A stretch of DNA of 64,000 nt from Pseudolysinimonas sp051954455 (GCF_051954455.1 NZ_JBQCHS010000003.1:48118-112117); one strand, 5' to 3'. Shown: positions 42,951 through 52,363, counted from the first letter of the stretch. Numbers and translations: made by a program. Notes: generated by a model from the letters alone, not told the origin.

Positions 42951-42983
42951 TTATCGATCATCGTTAATAACGAATATCGATAA
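42951..42983. promoter_or_regulatory. Nested palindromic operator/promoter
   Basis: TTATCGAT (42951-42958) and ATCGATAA (42976-42983) are perfect inverted arms enclosing a second perfect palindrome, TCGTTAATAACGA (42961-42973). The block is strikingly AT-rich for this genome and lies just before the DUF2975 ribosome-binding site. Confidence 0.6.
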
Positions 42984-43112
42984 GCTACGGCGACGCGGGG
43001 CTCCGCGCAACCGCCCTCACGCCCACGGCGAACACGGGATCCCCCGGGGGGACCCCGTCGTTACTCTCGATGCAAGGCACCGCCCGACCGGTGCCGACGA
43101 GAGGTTTCCATC

Positions 43113-45596
43113 ATGTTCGAGCGTTTCACCGACCGGGCCCGCCGGGTGGTCGTCCTCGCCCAGGAAGAGGCGAAGATGCTCAACCACAACTACATCGGGA
43201 CCGAGCACATCCTGCTCGGACTGATCCACGAGGGAGAGGGAGTCGCCGCCAAGGCGCTCGAGTCCCTCGGCATCTCGCTGGACGCGGTCCGCGAGCAGGT
43301 CCAGGACATCATCGGCCAGGGGCAGACCCAGCCGACCGGCCACATCCCCTTCACCCCGCGCGCCAAGAAGGTGCTGGAGCTCTCGCTCCGCGAGGCGCTG
43401 CAGCTCGGCCACAGCTACATCGGCACCGAGCACATCCTCCTCGGCCTCATCCGCGAGGGCGAGGGTGTCGCCGCCCAGGTGCTCATGAAGCTCGGCGCCG
43501 ACCTCAACCGCGTGCGCCAGCAGGTCATCCAGCTGCTCTCCGGCTACCAGGGCAAGGAGCAGGTGGCCGTCGGGGGCACCGACGCGGCCCCCGACAAGGG
43601 CTCCCAGATCCTCGACCAGTTCGGCCGCAACCTGACGCAGGCCGCGCGCGAGGGCAAGCTCGACCCGGTCATCGGGCGCGAGAAGGAGATGGAGCGGGTC
43701 ATGCAGATCCTCTCCCGCCGCTCGAAGAACAACCCCGTGCTGATCGGCGAGCCCGGCGTCGGCAAGACCGCCGTCGTCGAGGGCCTCGCGCAGGCGATCG
43801 TCCGCGGCGAGGTGCCCGAGACGCTGAAGGACAAGCAGCTCTACACGCTCGACCTCGGCTCGCTCATCGCCGGGTCCCGCTACCGCGGCGACTTCGAGGA
43901 GCGGCTCAAGAAGGTGACGAAGGAGATCCGCACCCGCGGCGACATCATCACCTTCATCGACGAGATCCACACCCTCGTCGGCGCGGGCGCGGCGGAGGGC
44001 GCGATCGACGCGGCCTCGATCCTCAAGCCGCTCCTCGCCCGCGGCGAGCTGCAGACGATCGGCGCCACGACCCTCGACGAGTACCGCAAGCACTTCGAGA
44101 AGGACGCCGCGCTCGAGCGCCGCTTCCAGCCGGTGCAGGTGCAGGAGCCGTCGCTGCCGCACACCATCAACATCCTCAAGGGACTCCGCGACAAGTACGA
44201 GGCGTTCCACAAGGTGTCGATCACGGACGGGGCGATCGTCGCGGCGGCGAACCTCGCCGACCGCTACGTGAGCGACCGCTTCCTGCCGGACAAGGCCATC
44301 GACCTGATCGACGAGGCCGGCGCGCGCCTGCGCCTGTCGATCCTGTCGGCGCCGCCGGAGCTGCGCGACTTCGACGAGAAGATCGCCACGGTCCGCGGCA
44401 GCAAGGAGGCCGCGATCGAGGAGCAGGACTTCGAGAAGGCCGCGTCGCTGCGCGACGAGGAGAAGAAGCTGCTCGGCGAGCGGCTGCGCCTCGAGAAGCA
44501 GTGGCGGTCGGGTGACGTGGCCGCGTCGGGCACGGTGGATGAGGGAGTCATCGCCGAGGTCCTCGCGAACGCGACCGGCATCCCGGTGTTCAAGCTCACC
44601 GAGGAGGAGAGCTCGCGCCTCATCTTCATGGAGAAGGCCCTGCACGAGCGCGTCATCGGTCAGGAGGAGGCCATCTCGGTCCTCTCGAAGACCATCCGCC
44701 GCACGCGCGCCGGCCTCAAGGACCCGAAGCGTCCGAGCGGTTCGTTCATCTTCGCCGGCCCCACCGGCGTCGGGAAGACCGAACTCGCCAAGGCGCTCGC
44801 CGAGTTCCTGTTCGACGACGAGGGCGCACTGATCTCCCTCGACATGTCGGAGTACGGCGAGAAGCACACGGTCTCGCGGCTGTTCGGCGCCCCTCCCGGA
44901 TTCGTCGGCTTCGAGGAGGGCGGACAGCTCACCGAGAAGGTGCGCCGCAAGCCGTTCTCGGTGGTGCTCTTCGACGAGATCGAGAAGGCGCACCCGGACA
45001 TCTTCAACTCGCTGCTCCAGATCCTGGAGGAGGGGCGTCTGACGGATGGTCAGGGCCGCGTCGTCGACTTCAAGAACACCGTGATCATCATGACCACGAA
45101 CCTCGGCACGAAGGACATCACGGGCGGCCCGGTCGGCTTCACGATCGAGGGCAACCAGGAGAACTCGTACCGGGCGATGCGGGCCAAGGTGGTCGAGGAG
45201 CTGAAGAAGCACTTCAAGCCGGAGTTCCTGAACCGCGTCGACGAGACGATCGTGTTCCCGCAGCTGAACCAGGACGAGCTCAAGCAGATCGTCGGCCTCT
45301 TCATCAAGCGGCTGTCGGACCGTCTGCTCGACCGCGACATGACGATCGACGTCACGGAGGCGGCGGAGCTGCGGCTGATCGAGGTCGGCTGGGATCCGGC
45401 GATGGGCGCCCGCCCGCTGCGCCGCGCGGTGCAGCACGAGGTGGAGGACCGGCTCTCGGAGAAGATCCTGCACAACGAGCTCGTCGCGGGCGACCACGTC
45501 CACGTCGACTTCGTCGACGGGGAGTTCGTCTTCACGACCGGGCGTCAGCCGGGCCGCGAGGAGCTCCCGGAGGCGGTCGGCGCGATCGAGAGCTGA
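43113..45596 (+). CDS. clpC: ATP-dependent Clp protease ATPase ClpC
   Basis: An 827-residue Hsp100 unfoldase for ClpP. It has two N-terminal Clp repeats (NHNYIGTEHILLGLI; GHSYIGTEHILLGLI), the first AAA module with GEPGVGKTAVVEG and VDEIHTLVGAG, a UVR motif (EEQDFEKAASLRDEEKKL, about 425-445), and the second AAA module with GPTGVGKTELAKALAE and LFDEIEKAHPD. The ribosome-binding site GAGAGG precedes ATG 43113. It works in protein quality control and is a known antibiotic target in actinobacteria. A hairpin follows the stop. Confidence 0.96.
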   Translation: MFERFTDRARRVVVLAQEEAKMLNHNYIGTEHILLGLIHEGEGVAAKALESLGISLDAVREQVQDIIGQGQTQPTGHIPFTPRAKKVLELSLREALQLGHSYIGTEHILLGLIREGEGVAAQVLMKLGADLNRVRQQVIQLLSGYQGKEQVAVGGTDAAPDKGSQILDQFGRNLTQAAREGKLDPVIGREKEMERVMQILSRRSKNNPVLIGEPGVGKTAVVEGLAQAIVRGEVPETLKDKQLYTLDLGSLIAGSRYRGDFEERLKKVTKEIRTRGDIITFIDEIHTLVGAGAAEGAIDAASILKPLLARGELQTIGATTLDEYRKHFEKDAALERRFQPVQVQEPSLPHTINILKGLRDKYEAFHKVSITDGAIVAAANLADRYVSDRFLPDKAIDLIDEAGARLRLSILSAPPELRDFDEKIATVRGSKEAAIEEQDFEKAASLRDEEKKLLGERLRLEKQWRSGDVAASGTVDEGVIAEVLANATGIPVFKLTEEESSRLIFMEKALHERVIGQEEAISVLSKTIRRTRAGLKDPKRPSGSFIFAGPTGVGKTELAKALAEFLFDDEGALISLDMSEYGEKHTVSRLFGAPPGFVGFEEGGQLTEKVRRKPFSVVLFDEIEKAHPDIFNSLLQILEEGRLTDGQGRVVDFKNTVIIMTTNLGTKDITGGPVGFTIEGNQENSYRAMRAKVVEELKKHFKPEFLNRVDETIVFPQLNQDELKQIVGLFIKRLSDRLLDRDMTIDVTEAAELRLIEVGWDPAMGARPLRRAVQHEVEDRLSEKILHNELVAGDHVHVDFVDGEFVFTTGRQPGREELPEAVGAIES

Positions 45597-45624
45597 CCTC
45601 CGGTCACTCAGGGGTCATCGAATG

Positions 45625-45648
45625 GCCGGTGCGGTACGCCGCACCGGC
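45625..45648 (+). terminator. Hairpin after clpC
   Basis: GCCGGTGCGG (45625-45634) pairs perfectly with CCGCACCGGC (45639-45648) around a TACG tetraloop, 28 bases after the clpC stop. Confidence 0.7.
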
Positions 45649-45682
45649 GCTTCGCCGCGTGCGCGGTGGGTAGGGTCGAGGG

Positions 45683-46192
45683 GTGCCGCATCCCGAGCTC
45701 CGCGTCCGCCGCGCACGGACCGCGGACGTCGTGGAGATCGAGCGGCTCGTCGAGCCGCTCGTGCGGGAGCGCATCCTGCTCGGCAAGGACCGCGTCGTCC
45801 TCTACGAGGCGGTGCAGGAGTTCCGCGTCGCCGAGTCGTCGGACGGTGAGCTGGTCGGCTGCGGCGCCCTCCACGTCATGTGGGAGGACATCGGCGAGGT
45901 GCGCACGCTCGCGACGGCCGAGGGATGGCGTCGCCGCGGGGTCGGGCGCGCGATCCTCGACCGCATCGAGGACGACGCACGGGACCTCGGCCTCACCCGG
46001 CTCTTCTGCCTCACCTTCGAGACCGACTTCTTCCACGCCCACGGTTACGCCGAGATCGGGGAGGGCGTCGTCTCGCCCGACGTCTACGCGGAGCTCGTGC
46101 GCTCGCCCGACGAGGGCGTCGCCGAGTTCCTCGACCTGGCGCGGGTCAAGCCGAACACCCTCGGCAACACCCGGATGCTGAAGACCCTGTAG
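45683..46192 (+). CDS. Amino-acid N-acetyltransferase (actinobacterial ArgA-like GNAT)
   Basis: A 169-residue GNAT acetyltransferase. The acetyl-CoA motif A is VRTLATAEGWRRRGVGRAIL, with LVGCGALHVMWEDIGEV before it. Its form matches the short stand-alone N-acetylglutamate synthase of actinobacteria (Rv2747-type), which makes the first arginine precursor. GTG 45683 follows GAGGG closely. It stands alone between the clpC hairpin and the next gene. Confidence 0.82.
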   Translation: MPHPELRVRRARTADVVEIERLVEPLVRERILLGKDRVVLYEAVQEFRVAESSDGELVGCGALHVMWEDIGEVRTLATAEGWRRRGVGRAILDRIEDDARDLGLTRLFCLTFETDFFHAHGYAEIGEGVVSPDVYAELVRSPDEGVAEFLDLARVKPNTLGNTRMLKTL

Positions 46193-46252
46193 AGCACCCG
46201 ACGCGCGGCGAGGCGCGACCGCTGCCTGCGGGCCCGGTCGTACCCTGTGCGC

Positions 46253-46888
46253 ATGTCGACGATCCGCAACCCCGTGGGTCCGCAGCCGCCGAACGTCTAC
46301 TGGCGTCGCCGGCTGCTGCTGCTGATCGGCGTCGTCGCGGTGATCGTCGTGATCCTGCTCATCGTCTTCGCGCCGAAGGGCGACTCGAAGGCGGCGACCG
46401 ACAAGACCCCGACGCCGACCGCGACGAGCACGCCGCCGAACCCGGATCCGAAATTCAGCTCGAGCGGCACCGCCGCGGCCGCCGCCGGCACCTGCGATCC
46501 GAGCGTCGTGACGATCACGCCGATCACCGATGCGAGCAGCTACGCCGCCAACGCGCAGCCGCAGCTGTCGATGTCGATCGTCAATGCGAGCGCGAAGGCC
46601 TGCAGCCTCGACGTCGGCACGAAGGCGCAGCAGTACCTCATCACGAGCGGCGCCGACACGATCTGGAACTCCACGGCCTGCCAGCAGGATCCGACCTCCG
46701 ATGTCCGGACGCTCGAACCCGGCAAGACGCTCACCACGACGCCGTTCGCGTGGAACCGCACCCGCTCCTCCGAGAGCGGCTGCGCGGCGAACCCCACTGC
46801 GGTCACGGGCGGCGGCGCGAGCTACCACCTGCAGGTCAAGCTCGGGAACATCACCTCCAAGGGCACGAAGCAGTTCATCCTGAACTGA
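46253..46888 (+). CDS. Membrane-anchored extracytoplasmic protein
   Basis: A 211-residue protein: a basic N-terminus (YWRRR), one hydrophobic anchor (about 22-42), a Thr/Pro-rich spacer (TPTPTATSTPPNPDP), and an extracytoplasmic domain with four cysteines (CDPS, ACSLD, ACQQD, SGCAA) that may form two disulfides. The beta-rich pattern resembles DUF4232-type domains, but I cannot assign it. It converges with radA, whose stop lies 37 bases beyond. Confidence 0.75.
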   Translation: MSTIRNPVGPQPPNVYWRRRLLLLIGVVAVIVVILLIVFAPKGDSKAATDKTPTPTATSTPPNPDPKFSSSGTAAAAAGTCDPSVVTITPITDASSYAANAQPQLSMSIVNASAKACSLDVGTKAQQYLITSGADTIWNSTACQQDPTSDVRTLEPGKTLTTTPFAWNRTRSSESGCAANPTAVTGGGASYHLQVKLGNITSKGTKQFILN

Positions 46889-46925
46889 CCTCCGTCGCGT
46901 CCCGGCCTCGGCGCGGCGGCTCGAG

Positions 46926-48290
46926 TCAGAACGCCGGCACGTCGACGCGCTCGCCCGGCGCCGTGCGGGCGAACGCCGAGCGGATCGCTGCGTGGAGCGC
47001 CCCGGCGTCCCCGTCGATGAGGCCGGTGAAGCCGAGCCGCTTCGCCTCGGACGCGCGCTGCACCGCCGAGCTCACCGGTCGTATCTCGCCGGCGAGGCTG
47101 ATCTCGCCGATCGCGGCGAGCGTCGCGGGCAACGCCTGGTCCCTGACGGCGCTCGCGATGGCGAGCGCGATCGCGAGATCGGCGCCCGGCTCCTGCAGCC
47201 GGATGCCGCCGACGGTCGAGACGTAGACGTCCGATGTCGAGAGGCGCAGCCCGCATCGCCGCTCGAGCACGGCGAGCAGCATGGCGACCCGCGACGCGTC
47301 CACCCCGTTCACGACGCGGCGCGGTTGCGGCGCCTGGGTGCCGACGATGAGCGCCTGCACCTCGACCGGCAGTGCCCGCCGGCCCTCCATCGCGATCGCA
47401 ACGCACGTGCCGCTGACCGGGGCGCCGGAGCGCGACAGGAAGAGCCCGCTCGGATCCGGCACCTCGGCGATGCCGTCGCCGGTCATCTCGAAGCAGCCGA
47501 CCTCGTCGGTCGGGCCAAAGCGGTTCTTCTGCGCGCGCACGAAGCGCAGCGCGGTCTGCCGGTCGCCCTCGAAGTGGCAGACCACGTCGACGAGGTGCTC
47601 GAGCAGCCGCGGACCGGCGATCGTGCCGTCCTTCGTCACGTGCCCGACAAGGAGCACGGGGAGCCCGCGCTCCTTGGCGACGCGGATGAGGGTGCCCGCC
47701 ACCTCGCGCACCTGAGCGGGCTGCCCGGCGGCGCCGTCCGACAGCGCGGACGACACCGTCTGCACGGAGTCGACGATGAGCAGCTCCGGCTGTACGACGT
47801 CGACCTGTCCGAGGATGGTGGCGAGGTCGGTCTCGGAGGCGAGGTAGAGCTCGTCGGCGCCGTTCTCGCTGCCCAGCGCTCCGGTGCGCTGCGCGCGCAG
47901 CCGCACCTGGCTCGCCGACTCCTCGGCGCTCACGTAGAGCACGCGCACCCCGCGACGGGCGGCCCGCGACGCGACTTCGAGCAGCAGGGTCGACTTGCCG
48001 ACGCCGGGCTCGCCGCTCAGGAGGATCGCGGCGCCCGGGACGACGCCGCCGCCGAGGACGCGGTCGAACTCTGCGATCCCGCTCGGCACATGCGTGCTCG
48101 CCTCCGCCCCCCACTGCGCGATCGGGCGCGCGGCACGCGACTCGGAGACGGGGGCCGCGGCGACGGCGGAGCGCGGCGCGTCCTTCTCGACCACGGTTCC
48201 CCACGCCTGGCATTCCGGGCAGCGCCCGTACCACTTGGAGCCCGCCCACCCGCACTCGGAGCACGCGTATGCGGTCGTCGGTCGGGCCAT
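46926..48290 (-). CDS. radA: DNA repair protein RadA
   Basis: A 454-residue branch-migration ATPase. It begins with a four-cysteine zinc finger (YACSECGWAGSKWYGRCPECQAWG), then a RecA-like core with Walker A GEPGVGKST, Walker B LLIVDSVQT, and the RadA-specific KNRFG motif (KNRFGPTDEVGCFEM). It ends in the Lon-like C-terminal domain (AIALAIASAVRDQ). It processes recombination intermediates. ATG 48290 is the conserved start. Confidence 0.95.
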   Translation of the reverse strand: MARPTTAYACSECGWAGSKWYGRCPECQAWGTVVEKDAPRSAVAAAPVSESRAARPIAQWGAEASTHVPSGIAEFDRVLGGGVVPGAAILLSGEPGVGKSTLLLEVASRAARRGVRVLYVSAEESASQVRLRAQRTGALGSENGADELYLASETDLATILGQVDVVQPELLIVDSVQTVSSALSDGAAGQPAQVREVAGTLIRVAKERGLPVLLVGHVTKDGTIAGPRLLEHLVDVVCHFEGDRQTALRFVRAQKNRFGPTDEVGCFEMTGDGIAEVPDPSGLFLSRSGAPVSGTCVAIAMEGRRALPVEVQALIVGTQAPQPRRVVNGVDASRVAMLLAVLERRCGLRLSTSDVYVSTVGGIRLQEPGADLAIALAIASAVRDQALPATLAAIGEISLAGEIRPVSSAVQRASEAKRLGFTGLIDGDAGALHAAIRSAFARTAPGERVDVPAF

Positions 48291-48323
48291 GCGACGACTC
48301 TAGGTCGAGCCCCGGACACGGGC

Positions 48324-48367
48324 GGCTCCCGCCGCACCGGGGGAGAGAACCGGCGGCGGCGGGAGCC
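48324..48367 (-). terminator. Terminator of the exporter operon
   Basis: GGCTCCCGCCGC (48324-48335) pairs perfectly with GCGGCGGGAGCC (48356-48367), 18 bases beyond the 3' end of the DUF5666 gene on the minus strand. Confidence 0.7.
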
Positions 48368-48385
48368 TGGGGAGGGATCGCAGGG

Positions 48386-48994
48386 TCAGTCGGTCGAGCC
48401 CGCCGCCGTCCCCCCGCGGGGAGCGCCGGACCCGCCGCGGAGCCCGCCGAAGCCGGCTTGCCCCTCGGCGATCGTGGTCGCCGTCACGTCGCCGGACGAG
48501 TCCTTCTGACCGATGACGGTGATCGTCTCGCCGGCCTTCAGGCTGGAGACGCTCGAGGCGGAGGTCTTCGTGACCGTCGTCGAGTCGGAGGTCGAGACCT
48601 TGACGGTGGATCCGTCGCGCAGCTTCAGGGTGATCGTGTCGCCGTCGACGGAGCTGATGGTGCCGGCGGTGAACCCGCGGCCCGCTGCGGGGCCGCCCTG
48701 CGCGCCGGTGCCGCCGCCGTTCTGACCGCCGACGCCCGGTCCGCCGAATCCCTCCCCACCCCGGAAGCCGCCGCCGTTCTGCCCGAACCCGGCCCGCTGC
48801 GGGGACGCCTCGGCCGTCGAGTGACCGATGATGCCTCCGATCACGCCGCCCACGACGAGGGCGGCCACGAGAGCGAGGACGGGGGTGAGGAACCGGGTCC
48901 ACTTCTTCTGCGGCCCGCCCGGCGCGGCCGGCGGCGGCGTGACCGGCGTCTCGGAGTCGCCGGCGGGAGGAGAGGGGAGGTTCGGGTCGGACAT
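48386..48994 (-). CDS. Membrane-anchored DUF5666 protein with Gly-rich linker
   Basis: A 202-residue protein: a Pro-rich cytoplasmic start, one membrane helix (about 37-57), a Gly/Gln/Asn/Phe-rich linker (FGQNGGGFRGGEGF...), a DUF5666-type OB-like domain (GTISSVDGDTITLKLRDGSTVKV), and a Gly-rich tail. AAAGGAAAG precedes the ATG. It is the last gene of the MacAB-like operon, 20 bases after the permease, and may be an accessory on the outer face of the membrane. Confidence 0.8.
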   Translation of the reverse strand: MSDPNLPSPPAGDSETPVTPPPAAPGGPQKKWTRFLTPVLALVAALVVGGVIGGIIGHSTAEASPQRAGFGQNGGGFRGGEGFGGPGVGGQNGGGTGAQGGPAAGRGFTAGTISSVDGDTITLKLRDGSTVKVSTSDSTTVTKTSASSVSSLKAGETITVIGQKDSSGDVTATTIAEGQAGFGGLRGGSGAPRGGTAAGSTD

Positions 48995-49014
48995 GGTGCT
49001 TTCCTTTCGCGAGG

Positions 49015-50355
49015 TCAGATGGCGCGAAGCGCCTGGATCGGGCGCATCCCCGCCGCGCGGGCCGCGGGGTAGACGCCGAAGAACACGCCGATGGCGACGG
49101 ACACCCCGAGCGCCAGCGGAATGGAGAACCCGAGGACCTCGGGCTGCGTCCCGTTGATGGGGAACTGCGCGCCGACCAGGGCGACGACCGTGCCGAGGAG
49201 ACCGCCGAGCAGGGTGAGCGTCGCGGCCTCGACGAGGAATTGGCCGAGGATCGCGCCGCGCGTCGCGCCGAGCGCCTTGCGGATGCCGATCTCACGAGTG
49301 CGCTCCGTGACCGTGACGAGCATGACGTTGGTCACGCCGATACCGCCGACGAGCAGCGAGATCGCGGCGACCGCGCCGAGCAGCACGGTGAAGCTCTGCG
49401 CGCTCGCGGCGGCCGTCTGGAGGAGCTGCGTCTGGTCGGTGATCGTGTACGGAGCCTGGGTCGATGCGGCCCCCGCCCCGGTCCCGGTCCCGGTCCCCGC
49501 ACCCGCGCCGAGGCGTCGGCCGCCGGTTCCCGCGACGACTCCGGTCCCGCCCGAGGTCGTCGACGCGGTGGTCGACGCGCTCGGGTCGTAGGCGAGCAGC
49601 TGGTCGAGCATGATCTCGGTCTCACCCTGCGCGGCGGCCACCGCGTCCGACGACGTGGCCTCGACGGTCATCGAGCTGATCGGCCCGAACCCCGTGTAGC
49701 TGCGCTGCACCCGGGTGATGGGCGCGATGACCACCGCGTTGGCGTCCTGCAGGCCCGTCGACGCGACGGTCTGCAGGACGCCGCCGCCGGTGAAGGGCGT
49801 GCCGTCGACGTCGATCGACTGGCCGAGCGCGCTCCCGGTCGGGAACAGCTCCGACGCGAGGGTCGATCCGATGACCGCCGTCTTGGCGGCGTTCGTGACA
49901 TCGGCGTCGGTGAAGGAGGCGCCGCTGCCGATGCGGTTGGTGGTCACGGTGAAGTAGTCGGGGATCGTGCCGACGAGGGACGTGGAGGTCTCCGAGGCGG
50001 TGGTCGACGACACGGTGAGGGAGGTGTCGACCTGCGGAACGACGGCCTTGACGTGACCGAGGTGCGCCTCCGCGAGGCGGTCCGCCACGTCGAGCGTGAG
50101 CTTCTTGGTGGAGTCGGAGCTCGTCGATGCGGTGCCGCCGCCGAACCCGAACCCGCCGCTCGCGCGCACCGTGAGGGTGTTGGTGCCGAGCTGGGTGATG
50201 AGGTTGCGGATCTGCGACGAGCTCCCGTTGCCGACCGCGAGCAGGAGGATGACCGCCGCGACGCCGATCGTGACCCCGAGCAGGGTGAGCGCCGAGCGGA
50301 GCTTGTTGGCGGTGATCCCGCGGAAGGCGCTGCGCAGCAGCTCGCCGGGCGTCAT
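49015..50355 (-). CDS. MacB-type ABC permease (FtsX family)
   Basis: A 446-residue permease with the MacB/FtsX plan: first helix near residue 20-45 (ALTLLGVTIGVAAVILLLAVGNG), a large extracytoplasmic domain, then three C-terminal helices (AAISLLVGGIGVTNVMLV; RTREIGIRKALGATRGAI; GFSIPLALGVSVAIGVFFGVYPA). The external domain contains a GTGTGTGAG low-complexity loop. It overlaps the ATPase gene by 4 nt. With the ATPase and the membrane-fusion-like protein it forms a MacAB-type exporter or cell-envelope mechanotransmission system; substrate unknown. Confidence 0.9.
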   Translation of the reverse strand: MTPGELLRSAFRGITANKLRSALTLLGVTIGVAAVILLLAVGNGSSSQIRNLITQLGTNTLTVRASGGFGFGGGTASTSSDSTKKLTLDVADRLAEAHLGHVKAVVPQVDTSLTVSSTTASETSTSLVGTIPDYFTVTTNRIGSGASFTDADVTNAAKTAVIGSTLASELFPTGSALGQSIDVDGTPFTGGGVLQTVASTGLQDANAVVIAPITRVQRSYTGFGPISSMTVEATSSDAVAAAQGETEIMLDQLLAYDPSASTTASTTSGGTGVVAGTGGRRLGAGAGTGTGTGAGAASTQAPYTITDQTQLLQTAAASAQSFTVLLGAVAAISLLVGGIGVTNVMLVTVTERTREIGIRKALGATRGAILGQFLVEAATLTLLGGLLGTVVALVGAQFPINGTQPEVLGFSIPLALGVSVAIGVFFGVYPAARAAGMRPIQALRAI

Positions 50356-51047
50356 CGACGGGCTCCCGCGCGGACGTCGCTCACGAGGAGCCCGTCGCGG
50401 ATGTGCACGACTCGCTGCGCGCGGGCGGCGACCTCGTCCTCGTGGGTGATCACGACGACGGTCCGTCCGGCGCCGGAGAGGCGCTCGAGGATGCCCAGCA
50501 CGTCGTCGGTCGATGCCGAGTCCAGGTTGCCGGTCGGCTCGTCCGCGAGCACGATCGCCGGGTCGGTGACGAGCGCGCGCGCGATCGCGACGCGCTGCTG
50601 CTGGCCTCCGGAGAGGGCGTTCGGCAGGTGATCGGCCCGATCGGCCAATCCCACGAGCTCGAGCGCCGCCTCGGCGCGTGCGCGGCGCTCACCGCCGCGC
50701 ACGCGCCCGTAGACCATGGGGAGCTCGACGTTGGCGAGCGCCGTCATCCGGGGGATGAGGTTGAACGACTGGAACACGAACCCGATCCGGCGGTTGCGCA
50801 CCCGGGCGAGCGCGGTGTCGTCGAGCCCCGCGACGTCCTGGCCCTCGAGGAGGTAGGTGCCGGAGCTCGCCACGTCGAGGCAGCCCAGCACGTTCATGAG
50901 GGTCGATTTGCCCGATCCCGACGGCCCCATGATCGCGACGTGCTCCCCGCTCTCGACCGCGAGGTCGATGCCGCGGAGGGCGTGCACCGCGGCCTCGCCC
51001 GTGCCGTAGGTCTGACGGATGTCGCGCAGCTCGAGGACTGCGGCCAT
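50352..51047 (-). CDS. MacB/LolD-type ABC ATPase
   Basis: A 231-residue ATPase with Walker A GPSGSGKST, Q-loop FVFQSFNLIP, signature LSGGQQQRVAIARAL, Walker B IVLADEPTGNLDS and the switch His in VVITHEDEVA. GTGEAAVHALRGIDL at the N-terminus is typical of LolD/MacB ATPases. ATG 51047 overlaps the preceding membrane-fusion gene (ATGA) and its stop overlaps the permease start, so the stoichiometry is probably fixed by coupling. Confidence 0.92.
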   Translation of the reverse strand: MAAVLELRDIRQTYGTGEAAVHALRGIDLAVESGEHVAIMGPSGSGKSTLMNVLGCLDVASSGTYLLEGQDVAGLDDTALARVRNRRIGFVFQSFNLIPRMTALANVELPMVYGRVRGGERRARAEAALELVGLADRADHLPNALSGGQQQRVAIARALVTDPAIVLADEPTGNLDSASTDDVLGILERLSGAGRTVVVITHEDEVAARAQRVVHIRDGLLVSDVRAGARR

Positions 51048-52363
51048 CAGTTGCCGCCTGCGCCGCCGCGGAATCCGCCGCCGGTTCCGCCGCCGAAGCC
51101 GCCGCCCCCGCCGAAGCCGCGTCCGCCGCCCGTGCCGGTCCCGAGGCCCGCACCCGTCCCCGTTCCGGTTCCCGTGCCCGTCGTCGTCGCCGAGATGCGC
51201 CCGATGACGACGGTCTCGCCCGCGGTCAGACCCTTCGTGATCTCGGTGCCTTGGTCGCCGACGACGCCGGTCGTCACGTCGACGGTGGACGTGGTCCCGT
51301 TCTTCACGACCTCCACCGTGGAGGAGCCGTTGCGCGTGGTGATCGCCGCGGCCGGCACGTAGAGCGCGTCGGCCTTGCTGGCCGCGATGGTGATCGCGGC
51401 CTCGGCGGTCTGCCCGAGTCGCGCCTTCGCGGGCAGCGCGTCGAGGGTGATGGTGGTCGCATAGGTGACGATCGAGTTGGACGCCGTCGCCGTCGGCGAG
51501 ATCGCGGTCACCTTCGCCGTCGCGGTGGTGCCGGTCAGCGCGGGGAAGGTGACCGCCGCCGCCTGCCCGACCTGCACATCGCCGATGTCGGCCTCCGCGA
51601 TGTTCGCCGTCACGACGTAGGCCGACGTGTCGGCGATGGTGACGAAGCCGGAGCCGCTCGACGACGAGCCCGAACCGGACCCGGAGCTCGCCGTGCCGCT
51701 CGATCCGCCGGAGCCCGTCGAGCCGCCTGAAGCACCCGAACTGCTCGACGATGAACCCGACGAGGACCCGCCGACCGCCCCGTTCACCGCGACCACCAGC
51801 CCCGCGATCGGAGCGGTCAGCGTCGCCTGCCCGAGCGCCGTCTCCGCCTGCTGGTAGGTGTCGTACGCCTTGGTCACGGCGGACTTGGCGGAGTTGATCG
51901 AGGAGGTCTCGTTCGCCCCCGCCTGCGCGCCTCCGGAGGAGGACGCCGACTCGGCGGCCGCCAGGTCCTGTTTGGCGTACACCCACGCGGTGTAGTCCTC
52001 GTTCGCGGTCTCCTGGAGTGCGGTCGGATCGATGGTGGCGAGCTGCTGGCCCGCGGTCACGGTCTGGCCGACGGCGACGTTGACGGCCGTGACGGTTCCG
52101 GAGACCTGGAACGCGGCCGACACCTCGCGTACCGGTTCGACCGTGCCGGACGCGGAGACGGTCTGGCTCACCGATCCCTGCTGGACGGTGGCCGTCAGCC
52201 GGGCCGACGCCGACGATGCGGCCGACGCCGACCACGGATGCCAGATCCACAGCCCTCCGCCCACGAGGGCGAGGACGATGACGCCGACGAGGATGCCGTT
52301 GACCAGCGCGGGCCGGGGGAGCTTCACGGTGAGCACGATGAACGCGCCGCATAAGCGCGGCAT
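51047..52363 (-). CDS. HlyD/MacA-type efflux periplasmic-adaptor protein
   Basis: A 438-residue membrane-anchored adaptor. The anchor is at about 24-43 (ILVGVIVLALVGGGLWIW). The lipoyl half-motif is SASGTVEPVREVSAAFQVSGTV, with its second half TLTAPIAGLVVAVN; the hairpin between them is short, and a long Ser/Gly insertion (about 195-240) follows. The beta-barrel and membrane-proximal domains come next, and the tail is almost pure Gly/Thr/Phe. ATG 52363 lies close to the upstream terminator, so GTG 52327 (VKLPRP) may be the true start. First gene of the exporter operon. Confidence 0.85.
   Translation of the reverse strand: MPRLCGAFIVLTVKLPRPALVNGILVGVIVLALVGGGLWIWHPWSASAASSASARLTATVQQGSVSQTVSASGTVEPVREVSAAFQVSGTVTAVNVAVGQTVTAGQQLATIDPTALQETANEDYTAWVYAKQDLAAAESASSSGGAQAGANETSSINSAKSAVTKAYDTYQQAETALGQATLTAPIAGLVVAVNGAVGGSSSGSSSSSSGASGGSTGSGGSSGTASSGSGSGSSSSGSGFVTIADTSAYVVTANIAEADIGDVQVGQAAAVTFPALTGTTATAKVTAISPTATASNSIVTYATTITLDALPAKARLGQTAEAAITIAASKADALYVPAAAITTRNGSSTVEVVKNGTTSTVDVTTGVVGDQGTEITKGLTAGETVVIGRISATTTGTGTGTGTGAGLGTGTGGGRGFGGGGGFGGGTGGGFRGGAGGN

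Noticed and set aside
43017..45503. 828-codon antisense open frame over clpC
   Set aside because: Shadow of clpC; no domain is readable in it.
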